Shown in pieces: positions 8,325-16,521 of a stretch of DNA of 64,000 bases. The DNA comes from Pseudomonadota bacterium (GTDB lineage Bacteria > Desulfobacterota > Desulfobulbia > Desulfobulbales > SURF-16), in the NCBI GenBank assembly GCA_018816555.1, contig JAHIVT010000097.1:1-64000 (forward strand), written 5' to 3'. The notes under the pieces were generated by a model. That model searched no databases. It was given only the letters and a program-made list of their open reading frames with translations, and was not told where the DNA came from. Both the position numbers and the translations under genes were made by a program. The first letter of the stretch is position 1. Every line of letters begins with the position of its first letter.

Positions 8325-9119
8325 ATGACAGGGCAACAACGACTTGGAGAGCTCTTAATAGCAAACGGAATGATAAGTCCAAAGGACGTCGAGGATGCAT
8401 TGCGGATTCAGGTCACTGGCACCAGAAGATTAGGTACAATTCTGGTGAAAATGGGGTGCATCAGCGATGAGCAACTAATTGATATCCTGTCAAAACAGCA
8501 AGGAGTGCCGCGGATAAAAATTGAAGATGAATTTGATCCACAGGTGAGAAGGATATTGCCAAGATATTTATGCAAGAAATACGGAGTGATACCATTAAGA
8601 ATTGAAGAAAAGAAAAAAATTTTAACGGTCGCAATGGTTGATCCGCTGGATGATGTGGCAAAAAGTGATGTGGAAAATTATACAGGAAAAGCCGTTCTGG
8701 CAATACCTGCTCCGGCAAGAGAAATTGAAAGGACAATTTGTAAATACATACCGTTCACAAGCAAAGATATTTTTAACCCGCAAACTTACAATTTATTTAC
8801 AAAGATAGCATCTATTGCTGCACTCATCCTTGCCTTGGTAACTGTCGGATTTGTGGCAAACTATTTTGAAAGGGAAAAGTACGGTGTCATTTCCAAACAG
8901 GAAAATGCCACTATTTATAGAAATCAGGATTTGATCGTCAGCTTCGAAAAGGAGGGGAAAATCTCACTCCTTGGCCATGGAGCCTATGCCGAAGGATATT
9001 ATGCGGTTTTGTTTAATGACAAAGAGTCGTTCAGTAGTTTTATGGAAAAGAAGAAAGATAAATTCTCAGAAAAGCAGATGAAATGGTTGAACTGGGTATT
9101 ACTGCAAAATCCATCATAA
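8325..9119 (+). CDS. Membrane protein with GspE-type N-terminal (MshEN) module and no ATPase
   Basis: 264 residues. Residues ~6-60 contain the tandem MshEN pattern (RLGELLIANGMIS...LGTILVKMGCIS, each followed by a DxxL/Q helix), which in MshE binds cyclic di-GMP. Residues ~65-140 match the rest of the type II secretion GspE N-terminal domain. A single transmembrane helix (~159-181) replaces the ATPase, followed by ~80 residues that would lie outside the cytoplasm. The chosen ATG has GGAGG eight bases upstream; a GTG at 8304 is weaker. It may sense c-di-GMP and signal across the membrane; the neighbouring secreted lectin-like protein is a possible partner. This is inference. Confidence 0.65.
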   Translation: MTGQQRLGELLIANGMISPKDVEDALRIQVTGTRRLGTILVKMGCISDEQLIDILSKQQGVPRIKIEDEFDPQVRRILPRYLCKKYGVIPLRIEEKKKILTVAMVDPLDDVAKSDVENYTGKAVLAIPAPAREIERTICKYIPFTSKDIFNPQTYNLFTKIASIAALILALVTVGFVANYFEREKYGVISKQENATIYRNQDLIVSFEKEGKISLLGHGAYAEGYYAVLFNDKESFSSFMEKKKDKFSEKQMKWLNWVLLQNPS

Positions 9120-9303
9120 ACTAGTTGAGGCCAAAGGTAGTAAAAAGGTCATTAAAGTAACGCTTATGCGAACACAACCAATAGCAAATAAGAATACTGC
9201 TCGAAAGTTTTCTGATGGCCAGAAATCTCAGGCAACTGCAAAAAATACCGCGGCTGAGGCAAAAAAGCCCCACAAAACGGAAATATTGCAGGGAAGATGG
9301 GGA

Positions 9304-11394
9304 ATGAAGCAAGCAAGGAAACGGAATCTGAGCCTACAGGAGAGGAAGAAATGGCTATGTAGGTTGATCTTCACGGCATTGTATTTATTGCTGGGATGGC
9401 AGTATCTCTATGCGGCTGATGCGACATTTACATGGACCGCGAACACAGAAACAAATTTAGCAGGTTACAAAATCCATTATGGGAAAACGAGCAGAAATTA
9501 CGAAAGTGTTCTGTTGGTGCCAAAAACAGAAACCACCGCAACCATAACTGATTTAACGCCGGGAATAACATATTATTTTGCGGCAACCGCCTATGATACA
9601 GATAATTTTGAGAGCGACTATTCAACAGAAGTATTTTGGACCGCACAAATAAGCAACACACCCCCAGTGGCGACAAATGGAAGTTTAGAGACAACACTGG
9701 GAAATTCCGCCAGTGGAACACTCAATGCTACGGATGCTGATGGGGATTCCTTGACTTATTCGATTGCCAGTAATGGGAGCATGGGATCTGCGATTATAAC
9801 AAACGTTGCTACAGGTGAATTTATCTACATGCCAAATACCGATGCGATAGGTGCTGATAGTTTCACCTTTACAGCCAGTGACGGGAATTCTCAGTCAAAC
9901 CTGGCAACTGTGGAGGTCATGATAGCTGAGAAGCCGGCAAACATACCCCCGGTGGCGGTGATTCAATATCAGTTGCCAGTTGATTCACCATTTACAGCGG
10001 AATTGAGCGGAGTAGCATCAAGCGATGCTGACGGCGAGATTGTTAGTTACCAATGGAATTTTGGTGATGGGAGCACGGCAAGTGGACCTTCATCCAATCA
10101 TACCTATTCGGTAAATGGACAGTACACAGTGTCACTGATCGTAATGGATAACAGTGGCGCGATCTCCCAGGATGTGGCCAGTATAACGATAGTTGGAGAT
10201 ATTGAAAATATATCTCCTGTAGCCGCATTCACCGCAACAGTTTCGCCGGATAATTCGGCACAGTGGGTATTCGATGGTACAGCCTCTGATGACCCTGATG
10301 GAGAAATCATCAATTACTCGTGGAACTTCGGTGATGGGGAAATAGGTAGCGGGACAATGACTGAGCATCGGTTCCTCATTAGCGGTGTTTATTCCGTGAC
10401 ATTATTTGTTTTGGATAATGATGGTGGGACAGCAAGGAAAGTTGTGGATATCGAGGTAACGGTACCCCCATTTATCATGGAAACGGGTGAAGTAAGTGTG
10501 GATGGTGATTGGCAATGGGTTCCATTCTCAGAGCCGATAGAAAATCCTGTGGTTGTCGCTGAACCGGCCAGCGATAACGATAAAACTTCCGGAGTGATAC
10601 GCATCGCCGATGTGCAGCGCACAGGCTTTAATATTCGTTTCCAGAACTGGGAATACCAGCAGGTTGTTGAGCACGCGAATGAAAATGTCGGCTATATTGC
10701 CATGGAATCAGGTAGCTATGTGCTGGAAAACGGAGTGAGGGTTGAGGCCGGAACCTTTGCGACTGCAAACAGCGAAAGTTTTGCCCAAAAAGATTTTGCG
10801 CGTCAATTCAACACGGTACCGGTGGTATTGACAGCCGTAAACACGGTTAATGAAAGCAGTGCCGTAACGGGAAGAGTAAGAAATGTAACCGCGGCAGGAT
10901 TTGAATACATGTTGCAGGAACAAAACAGCAGCGATCAGATTCACCAGCAGGAAACGATAAGTTATATTGCCTGGGAACCATCAGCCGGTATATTGGGGGA
11001 TCTTGTTTATGAAGTAAGAAAAACAGAAGAGGAAGTGACCGATGAATGGTTTGGCATTAATTTTAATACACTGTTTGGCTTATCACCTGTCATGTTAGCA
11101 GGAATGCAGACAACGGATGATGATGATCCGGCCAGTTTGCGCTACCAGCTTTTGACGGCAACAGGAATGCAGATTAAAGTCGATGAGGAGCAATCGGTTG
11201 ATTCGGATGCCAGTCATTTGGCGGAAAGCGTCGGTTATATAGTATTTGGTACAATAGAGAAAACGATTAGCGGCCTGACCGCAGATGCGGATCAAGACAA
11301 TGATATTGATGGGGTCGATTTACTGAATTATATCGGAGGAACATCCCCTCTGAGTCTTGAGGAAATTGCTGCCCAGTTTGGCCTGGTTCGGTAA
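9304..11394 (+). CDS. Secreted multidomain protein: FnIII, cadherin-like, two PKD, three H-lectin-like repeats, EF/dockerin-like end
   Basis: 696 residues. A basic N-region and hydrophobic helix end in YLYAADA (~residue 38), a signal peptide. Then: fibronectin III (~40-112), cadherin/VCBS-like (~118-207), PKD1 (~214-297, WNFGDGS), PKD2 (~303-387, WNFGDGE), and from ~392 three related units with pattern PVVxA...R...TGF...E...YI, resembling H-type lectin domains. Near the C-terminus DADQDNDIDGVDL is a calcium loop like dockerin or EF-hand. It is probably a surface adhesin or polysaccharide-binding protein. The frame is open to an ATG at 9166 (46 extra Lys/Ala-rich residues), but the ATG at 9304 gives a normal signal peptide. 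Confidence 0.75.
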   Translation: MKQARKRNLSLQERKKWLCRLIFTALYLLLGWQYLYAADATFTWTANTETNLAGYKIHYGKTSRNYESVLLVPKTETTATITDLTPGITYYFAATAYDTDNFESDYSTEVFWTAQISNTPPVATNGSLETTLGNSASGTLNATDADGDSLTYSIASNGSMGSAIITNVATGEFIYMPNTDAIGADSFTFTASDGNSQSNLATVEVMIAEKPANIPPVAVIQYQLPVDSPFTAELSGVASSDADGEIVSYQWNFGDGSTASGPSSNHTYSVNGQYTVSLIVMDNSGAISQDVASITIVGDIENISPVAAFTATVSPDNSAQWVFDGTASDDPDGEIINYSWNFGDGEIGSGTMTEHRFLISGVYSVTLFVLDNDGGTARKVVDIEVTVPPFIMETGEVSVDGDWQWVPFSEPIENPVVVAEPASDNDKTSGVIRIADVQRTGFNIRFQNWEYQQVVEHANENVGYIAMESGSYVLENGVRVEAGTFATANSESFAQKDFARQFNTVPVVLTAVNTVNESSAVTGRVRNVTAAGFEYMLQEQNSSDQIHQQETISYIAWEPSAGILGDLVYEVRKTEEEVTDEWFGINFNTLFGLSPVMLAGMQTTDDDDPASLRYQLLTATGMQIKVDEEQSVDSDASHLAESVGYIVFGTIEKTISGLTADADQDNDIDGVDLLNYIGGTSPLSLEEIAAQFGLVR

Positions 11395-11420
11395 AATCAA
11401 GGTACACATTCACCAAAATA

Positions 11421-11455
11421 AGAGGGTCTGCATCAAATGCAGGCCCTCTGTTGTT
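11421..11455 (+). terminator. Hairpin terminator after the PKD protein gene
   Basis: AGAGGGTCTGCAT and ATGCAGGCCCTCT pair around CAA with one internal mismatch; a broken T-run (TTGTT) follows. Confidence 0.65.
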
Positions 11456-11550
11456 ATTTAACTCCATGAAACCTGGCGAGCGAATGGCTCAAACAGGAGT
11501 TTATCCGGCTTACCCTGTTTCATCCAATAAAATGGCGTAATTTCAATATG

Positions 11551-11894
11551 TTATGGCTTGAATTCCTGTAAGGCCCCATTTTTAATTTCCCAACCAAAGG
11601 CGTTTATAATTAGCGCTTGGACTTCATCAGGTTCTTCCAGCATGCGCTCAGGTTTCATTGGACCCGGAAACACATGAGGAAGGAGTGAAGCTGCCTCATG
11701 GGCCTCATCGCAGCATGCGCCGTCAACCTCATCAATTCCGCACGTCTCAGATTTAACTCAATCAGCCGCAGCAGAGCATAGGCCGCTATGCAGGTAAATA
11801 TGTGGCATCTTATCTTGCTGTCTGTCCAGTGCCGAATCGGCATCATGGTAACAAAATTGTCATCTGTTGATTGCTGAAAGCCATCTACCACAAT
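11551..11894 (-). pseudogene. Decayed transposase C-terminal fragment (IS1634-like)
   Basis: Reading the minus strand, 11891-11655 gives a segment with PIRHWTDSKIRCHIFTC, followed by LRLIELNLRRAELMRLTAHA and a stop. In another frame downstream (to the TAA at 11553-11551) the reading resumes as KPERMLEEPDEVQAL and ends GWEIKNGALQEFKP. These pieces together match the C-terminus of IS1634/IS4-type transposases (helical region after the DDE core), so one or more frameshifts and a deleted N-terminus separate it from a working gene. No terminal inverted repeats were found. Confidence 0.75.
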
Positions 11895-12119
11895 TCAGTT
11901 GCATCACGATATCCTCCATTGATCAGTCTTCAATGTTTGTAATGATTATGTTCTTGATCGCATAATAATTGTTGATGATCGATGCCGCAAAGACAGAAGT
12001 AAATACAGGAGCAGATAAATAAATTTTTTTGTGAGGTTTAAGGAAAGATAAGAAAATAATGCATAAAAAAGAAAATAATTATAGATAGATGCTTGTAAAA
12101 TTCAAAAAAAAATATTAAT
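11895..12119. other. AT-rich gap between transposase remnant and fur
   Basis: No gene is seen. The last part probably holds the fur/perR promoter: TTGTAA near 12093 and TAATGT 17 bp later are a plausible but weak -35/-10 pair. Confidence 0.35.
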
Positions 12120-12134
12120 GTAATTAGTAATTAT
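12120..12134 (+). promoter_or_regulatory. Candidate Fur/PerR operator upstream of the regulator gene
   Basis: GTAATTA-G-TAATTAT is a 7-1-7 near-palindrome of the Fur/PerR box type, 26 bp before the regulator's start codon and overlapping its likely -10 region. This would suit autorepression. The AT-rich background raises the chance of coincidence. Confidence 0.4.
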
Positions 12135-12159
12135 TTCTATCAAATAGAAGGAGGTTGAG

Positions 12160-12570
12160 ATGGAGGCAAAGAATAAACTGCGTATGACCAAACAGCGGCA
12201 GGTAATTCTTGAGGAATTACGGAAGGTTAAGACTCATCCCACGGCAGATGATATGTACCAGATGTTGCGGAAAAAGATGCCGAAAATCAGTTTGGGGACA
12301 GTATACAGAAATTTGGAAATCCTATCAGAATCTGGTATTATACAGAAATTGGATGTTGGTGGAACCCAGAAAAGGTTCGATGGAGACATCACCATCCATT
12401 CCCATGTCCGCTGTATTGACTGCGGACGGGTTGGCGACATCGATGTGACGCCGAAGTATAATCTCGAGGCTGAGGCCCAGAAGATGACGGATTTTGAGAT
12501 TTTTCGCCACCGGCTCGAGTTTACCGGTCTATGCCCGATCTGCCAGCACAAGAAAAAAGCAACGGCGTAA
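12160..12570 (+). CDS. Fur-family regulator, probably PerR type
   Basis: 136 residues. The winged-helix DNA-binding domain spans ~1-85 ([11 protein letters not shown] is the recognition region). The dimerisation domain has [10 protein letters not shown] and LCPICQ, the paired CxxC motifs of the structural zinc site. An excellent ribosome binding site (AAGGAGG) precedes the ATG. Being first in a run with desulfoferrodoxin, ferritin and flavodiiron protein favours a peroxide or iron sensor of the PerR class over a global Fur, as in other sulfate reducers. The specific ligand cannot be decided from sequence. Confidence 0.85.
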   Translation: MEAKNKLRMTKQRQVILEELRKVKTHPTADDMYQMLRKKMPKISLGTVYRNLEILSESGIIQKLDVGGTQKRFDGDITIHSHVRCIDCGRVGDIDVTPKYNLEAEAQKMTDFEIFRHRLEFTGLCPICQHKKKATA

Positions 12571-12637
12571 GCATCTTAGGAGTTGGTTGCGCGCCGTAAC
12601 TTTGGATGGATTCCTGCCAAATGAAAAGGAGAAGAGG

Positions 12638-13012
12638 ATGACAAAACAGCTTGAAGTCTACAAATGTGAACTGTGCGGAAACATAGTCGAGGTTCTTCAT
12701 GCGGGCGCGGGTGAGCTTGTCTGCTGTGGGCAGCCTATGAAGCTTTTTGTTGAAAATACGGTTGACGCCGCCAAGGAAAAACATGTTCCTGTTATCGAGA
12801 AAATTGATGGGGGATACAAGGTGAAGCTTGGGTCGGTACCCCATCCCATGGAAGAAAAACATTATATTGAATGGATCGAGCTTGTTGCCGGCAACAAGGT
12901 GCTCCGGCAGTTTCTGAAACCGGGTGATGCTCCGGAAGCAACTTTTCAAACGGCGGCAAAAGATGTCCATGCCCGAGCCCACTGTAACTTGCATGGATTG
13001 TGGAGGAGCTAG
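12638..13012 (+). CDS. dfx: Desulfoferrodoxin (two-iron superoxide reductase)
   Basis: 124 residues. Cysteines 10, 13, 29 and 30 (CELCG...VCCGQPM) build the desulforedoxin-like Fe(SCys)4 centre I. Histidines 49, 69, 75, 119 and cysteine 116 ([16 protein letters not shown]) form the catalytic Fe(His)4Cys centre II. It reduces superoxide to peroxide without making oxygen, using rubredoxin electrons. The frame is open upstream, but the ATG at 12638 follows AAAGGAGAAGAGG and starts at the family's usual point. Lies 67 bp after the regulator and 3 bp before the ferritin ATG. Confidence 0.97.
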   Translation: MTKQLEVYKCELCGNIVEVLHAGAGELVCCGQPMKLFVENTVDAAKEKHVPVIEKIDGGYKVKLGSVPHPMEEKHYIEWIELVAGNKVLRQFLKPGDAPEATFQTAAKDVHARAHCNLHGLWRS

Positions 13013-13015
13013 TTG

Positions 13016-13522
13016 ATGCTAAGTAAAAACATGGAAAAAGCTCTCAATGAACAGGTGAACTGGGAGCTCTATTCTTCTTATTTCTATCTCTCCATGAGTT
13101 CCTACTTTGAATCAGTCAGTCTGGCCGGCTGCGCCAACTGGATGAGGATCCAGGCCCAGGAGGAACTCGTTCATGCCATAAAAATTTATGATTACATCAA
13201 TGAGCGTGGCGGCAGGGCAATTCTGGCGGCCATTGCCCAACCTCCCTCCGAGTGGAAGACGCCGCAGCATGTTTTTGCAGAGGTATTGTCTCATGAGCAG
13301 AAGGTAACCGCACTGATTAATGGTCTCGTTAATCTTGCTCTTGACGAGCGGGACCATGCCACCAACAACTTTTTGCAGTGGTTTGTCTCTGAGCAGGTTG
13401 AGGAGGAGGCCTCGGCCAGTTCAGTGCTGGAGAAGTTCAAACTGATCGGCAAGGATAAAAGCGGACTGTTTGCCATTGATCTGGAACTGGCCAAAAGGGT
13501 GTTTACCCCGCCAGCCCAGTAG
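13016..13522 (+). CDS. ftnA: Ferritin (non-heme, FtnA type)
   Basis: 168 residues, four-helix ferritin fold. Di-iron ferroxidase ligands are visible: Glu17, Glu50 and His53 (QEELVHA), then Glu in the third helix and the SEQVEEE segment in the fourth. No methionine haem ligand as in bacterioferritin. It stores iron and consumes peroxide or oxygen, lowering Fenton chemistry beside the superoxide reductase. The ATG at 13016 is served by GGAGGAG nine bases upstream; a TTG directly before it is unlikely to be used. A strong terminator follows. Confidence 0.95.
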   Translation: MLSKNMEKALNEQVNWELYSSYFYLSMSSYFESVSLAGCANWMRIQAQEELVHAIKIYDYINERGGRAILAAIAQPPSEWKTPQHVFAEVLSHEQKVTALINGLVNLALDERDHATNNFLQWFVSEQVEEEASASSVLEKFKLIGKDKSGLFAIDLELAKRVFTPPAQ

Positions 13523-13548
13523 CAGCAGTAGCAGCAGTAAAAATCTGT

Positions 13549-13584
13549 GGCCACCATGACATCCGTGTCAGGGTGGCCTTTTTT
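13549..13584 (+). terminator. Intrinsic terminator after ferritin
   Basis: GGCCACCATGACA and TGTCAGGGTGGCC pair around TCCG with one mismatch, followed by six T residues. It closes the fur-dfx-ftn unit. Confidence 0.9.
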
Positions 13585-13682
13585 GTGGGCTGAGATTTTT
13601 TTGAAATTGCCAATGTTATTATTAGATGGTAAGTGTTTTCTATTATTTAACAAGATAAATGATGTGATACAGGAGGACGAGT

Positions 13683-14873
13683 ATGGCTGCAGTGGAGATA
13701 AAGGAAAATATTCATTGGGTTGGTGCAGTGGACTGGAATATCCGCGATTTCCATGGGTATTCGACCTACAAGGGGACAACCTATAATGCTTTTCTGGCAA
13801 TGGATGAGAAAATTGCCCTCTTTGATACGGTGAAAAAGCCCTTTAAAAACGAAATGCTGAACCGCATCAATCAACTGACCGATCCGGCTAAAATAGATTA
13901 TATCATTGTCAACCACGTTGAGATGGACCACTCTGGCTGTCTGCCGGAAATGGTGGAGCTGATCAAGCCGGAGAAGATCTTCTGCTCACCCATGGGAGAG
14001 AAGGCGATTCAGAGCCATTTTCATCCCAAGGACTGGCCCCTGGAAGTGGTAAAATCCGGCGACACTCTCAAACTGGGCAAAAAAACAGTTCATTTCCTTG
14101 AAACCCGCATGCTGCACTGGCCGGACAGTATGTTCTCGTATATTCCCGAGGACAAGCTCCTGATATCCAGCGACGCCTTCGGCCAGCACTGGTCCACCTC
14201 CGAACGCTTTAATGACGAGGTGAGTCAGGAGGAACTGATGAGCCATGCGGCCAAATATTATGCCAACATTCTCATGATTTTTTCCCCCAATGTGCAGAAA
14301 TTGCTGCAGACTGTCCAGGAAATGAAGCTGGACATCGATATGATCGCCCCTGACCATGGGCTGATCTGGCGCAAGAATCCGCAACAGATCATTGAGGCTT
14401 ATGCCCGTTGGAGCAACTACGAGGCCAAGGAAAAGGCTGTGGTGGTATACGATACCATGTGGCACAGCACGGAAAAAATGGCCAGGGCCATTTGTCAGGG
14501 ATTGATTCAGGAAGGTATCAGCGTCAAGATGATGGATCTGAAGGTGAACCACCGCAGTGATATTATCACTGAAATTCTCGATGCCAAGGCGATGCTGTTC
14601 GGCTCTCCCACCTTGAACAACGGCATGCTGCCCACCATGGCGGATGTTTTGACCTATCTCAAGGGGCTGCGGCCCAAACGCAAAGTCGGTGCGGCATTTG
14701 GTTCATTCGGCTGGTCAGGCGAGGCAGTGAAGCATATCAATGGATTTCTTGAGGAAATGGGCACCGAGATTGTTGATCCCGGCATCAAGGTGAAGAACGT
14801 TCCCACCCATGAAGATTTTCAGAAATGCTTTGATTTGGGTGTCAAGGTGGGCCAGGCGGTAAAGGCCAAATAA
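13683..14873 (+). CDS. fprA: Flavodiiron protein (rubredoxin:oxygen / NO oxidoreductase)
   Basis: 396 residues: metallo-beta-lactamase-like domain (~1-245) plus flavodoxin domain (~250-394). Di-iron ligands appear in NHVEMDHSG (His78, Glu80, Asp82, His83), the RMLHWPD histidine, SSDAFGQH aspartate and APDHG histidine. FMN-binding loop: YDTMWHSTEKMA. It reduces O2 to water (or NO to N2O) with rubredoxin electrons. No fused rubredoxin domain is present, so a free rubredoxin is needed. The ribosome binding site is ACAGGAGG. It has its own upstream region after the ferritin terminator. Confidence 0.95.
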   Translation: MAAVEIKENIHWVGAVDWNIRDFHGYSTYKGTTYNAFLAMDEKIALFDTVKKPFKNEMLNRINQLTDPAKIDYIIVNHVEMDHSGCLPEMVELIKPEKIFCSPMGEKAIQSHFHPKDWPLEVVKSGDTLKLGKKTVHFLETRMLHWPDSMFSYIPEDKLLISSDAFGQHWSTSERFNDEVSQEELMSHAAKYYANILMIFSPNVQKLLQTVQEMKLDIDMIAPDHGLIWRKNPQQIIEAYARWSNYEAKEKAVVVYDTMWHSTEKMARAICQGLIQEGISVKMMDLKVNHRSDIITEILDAKAMLFGSPTLNNGMLPTMADVLTYLKGLRPKRKVGAAFGSFGWSGEAVKHINGFLEEMGTEIVDPGIKVKNVPTHEDFQKCFDLGVKVGQAVKAK

Positions 14874-14956
14874 GACGGGAAGATCAGAGCAATCTCCCGG
14901 GTTTGCCGGGAAACAGATTAAGGGCTTGTTTACGGACAAGCTCGCGTGAATTTTCT

Positions 14957-15655
14957 TTGAAAGAACGGGCCATAAAGAAAAAGCTGATGCCGCTTCTGCG
15001 AGAAGATGATCTTGAGCATATTCTCGCAGAGGTGGCCCTCTTCCCGCCGCATCTGGTCATTTCCTCGTTGATGTCCGGTCTCTACCAGGCGGATGAGCGG
15101 GTGAAATGGAATACTGTCACCATCATCGGCCAGGTCATGGATGCCATCGTCCGGACCGACATGGAAGCGGCCCGGGTGATCATGCGGCGCATCCTCTGGA
15201 ATCTCAACGAGGAATCCGGGGGCATCGGCTGGGGAATGCCGGAGGCCTTGGGCGAGATCATGGCGGTTAACCGGAAACTGGCCCAAGAGTATGCCCACAT
15301 GCTTGTCTCCTACATGCGCGAGGAAAATTTCCTGGAACTCCCGGCCCTGCAGCAGGGTCTGCTGTGGGGTATCGGCCGGCTGGCCATGGTGCGACCGGAC
15401 CTGATCCTGAAATATGATGGGGACGGTTATATGGCTCTCTTTCTTGAATCCCCGGATGAGGTGGTATTAGGACTGGCCAGCCGCAATTTCGGTATTCTCC
15501 GCATTAAAGAGGCAGCCTATCATATCCGCGGCTTTGTTGACATCAGGCAGCCTGTCAGGCTCTACGAGAATCGCCGCTTTCTTGAAACCACCGTCGGGGC
15601 ACTGGCCCGGCAGGCACTGGCCCGCATCGACGGTTCCGAGGGCAGTGAAAAGTAA
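14957..15655 (+). CDS. DVU0298-family HEAT-like protein
   Basis: About 232 residues, soluble and helical, with HEAT-like arrays. Features remembered from the family in sulfate reducers are visible: RVKWNTVTIIG, MEAARVIMRRILWNLNEESG, GIGWGMPEALGEIM, LVSYMREE, LLWGIGRLA. The function is unknown. The start is uncertain: TTG at 14957 gives the expected N-terminus, TTG at 14903 extends it, and an ATG at 14987 seems too short; none has a clear ribosome binding site. It sits 83 bp after fprA, probably in its transcript. A hairpin (15663-15690) lies between it and the converging iron-sulfur gene. Confidence 0.6.
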   Translation: MKERAIKKKLMPLLREDDLEHILAEVALFPPHLVISSLMSGLYQADERVKWNTVTIIGQVMDAIVRTDMEAARVIMRRILWNLNEESGGIGWGMPEALGEIMAVNRKLAQEYAHMLVSYMREENFLELPALQQGLLWGIGRLAMVRPDLILKYDGDGYMALFLESPDEVVLGLASRNFGILRIKEAAYHIRGFVDIRQPVRLYENRRFLETTVGALARQALARIDGSEGSEK

Positions 15656-15662
15656 GGAGTGA

Positions 15663-15690
15663 GGAGAAAAGATCCCTGGATCATTTCTCC
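15663..15690. terminator. Hairpin between converging genes
   Basis: GGAGAAAAGATCC and GGATCATTTCTCC pair around CT with one mismatch. No T-run follows on either strand, so it is only a possible terminator. Confidence 0.35.
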
Positions 15691-15779
15691 GCCTTCATAT
15701 CACCTATAACTTTTTGGCTGCAGCCATATGGGCCCCTTTCTCTTGAAATACTCCCTGCTTCAGGCCTGTCCGGTACTGT

Positions 15780-16517
15780 TTAAGACAGAATCTCGCCTCT
15801 GGCGCTGATGACAAATTCCTGCTGTTTGATGTCTTTTCCTGCCCGTTGCAGTGCTTCGCTGATGATGGAACGCATGCTGGCGCAGCATGGCACCTCCATG
15901 ATGACCGAGGTGATGCTTTTAATGGATCGGGTGCTGAAAATTTCCGCAAATTTCGCAATATAACTCTCCCTGTCATCAAATTTGGGGCAACCCATCATCA
16001 CCACCCTGCCCTGAAGGAAATCCTGATGGAAATCAGGGTAGGCAATGGGAGCACAGTCCGCCACGATGAGCAGATCGCTTTTTTCGAGAAACGGCGCACT
16101 TGCCGGGACAAGCCGGATCTGCACCGGCCAGTGACAGAGGGCGGAGGCGGACCTGCCGCTCATGGTCCGTGGCTGGTTAGCGGCCTGGCAGGGGGACTGG
16201 GCCGAAAAACTCTGGATCTTGGCGGATGGGCAGCCGCAGGGGATGGAGGCAGCCACCTTGTTTTGTTCTTCTTTTACCTTGAGAAACTCTTCCACTGCCT
16301 TTTCATCAAAATCATCCGCTTCCCGTTCAATGATTTTCAGGGCTCCGGTGGGGCATTCTCCCAGGCAGGCGCCTAGGCCGTCACAGAATTTTTCCGCCAC
16401 CAGGCGGGCCTTGCCGTCAATGATCTGCAGAGCTGCTTCGGCGCAGCCTGTGACACACTGGCCGCAGCCGTTGCAGAGTTCGTCGTCTATTTCTATGATT
16501 TTACGTTTTATTTTCAT
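15780..16517 (-). CDS. 4Fe-4S protein of the hcp operon
   Basis: 245 residues. Near the N-terminus lie two cluster motifs, CNGCGQCVTGC followed downstream by CDGLGACLGECP (the second altered, with GLGAC in place of CGxC spacing). Then a spacer rich in Pro/Ala/Ser (~95-130, also with cysteines) and a C-terminal half containing VADCAPIAYP, GRVVMMGCPKFDD and EVPCCASM. Proteins of this type stand beside hcp in many anaerobes and probably deliver electrons to it. It starts 4 bp after the HD gene, so it is the third gene of the hcp operon. Confidence 0.8.
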   Translation of the reverse strand: MKIKRKIIEIDDELCNGCGQCVTGCAEAALQIIDGKARLVAEKFCDGLGACLGECPTGALKIIEREADDFDEKAVEEFLKVKEEQNKVAASIPCGCPSAKIQSFSAQSPCQAANQPRTMSGRSASALCHWPVQIRLVPASAPFLEKSDLLIVADCAPIAYPDFHQDFLQGRVVMMGCPKFDDRESYIAKFAEIFSTRSIKSITSVIMEVPCCASMRSIISEALQRAGKDIKQQEFVISARGEILS

Positions 16518-16521
16518 GGTT

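Noticed and set aside
13521-13540. Run of AGCAGCAGT triplets after ferritin
   Set aside because: Only ~20 bp after the stop codon; too short to be a meaningful tandem repeat.
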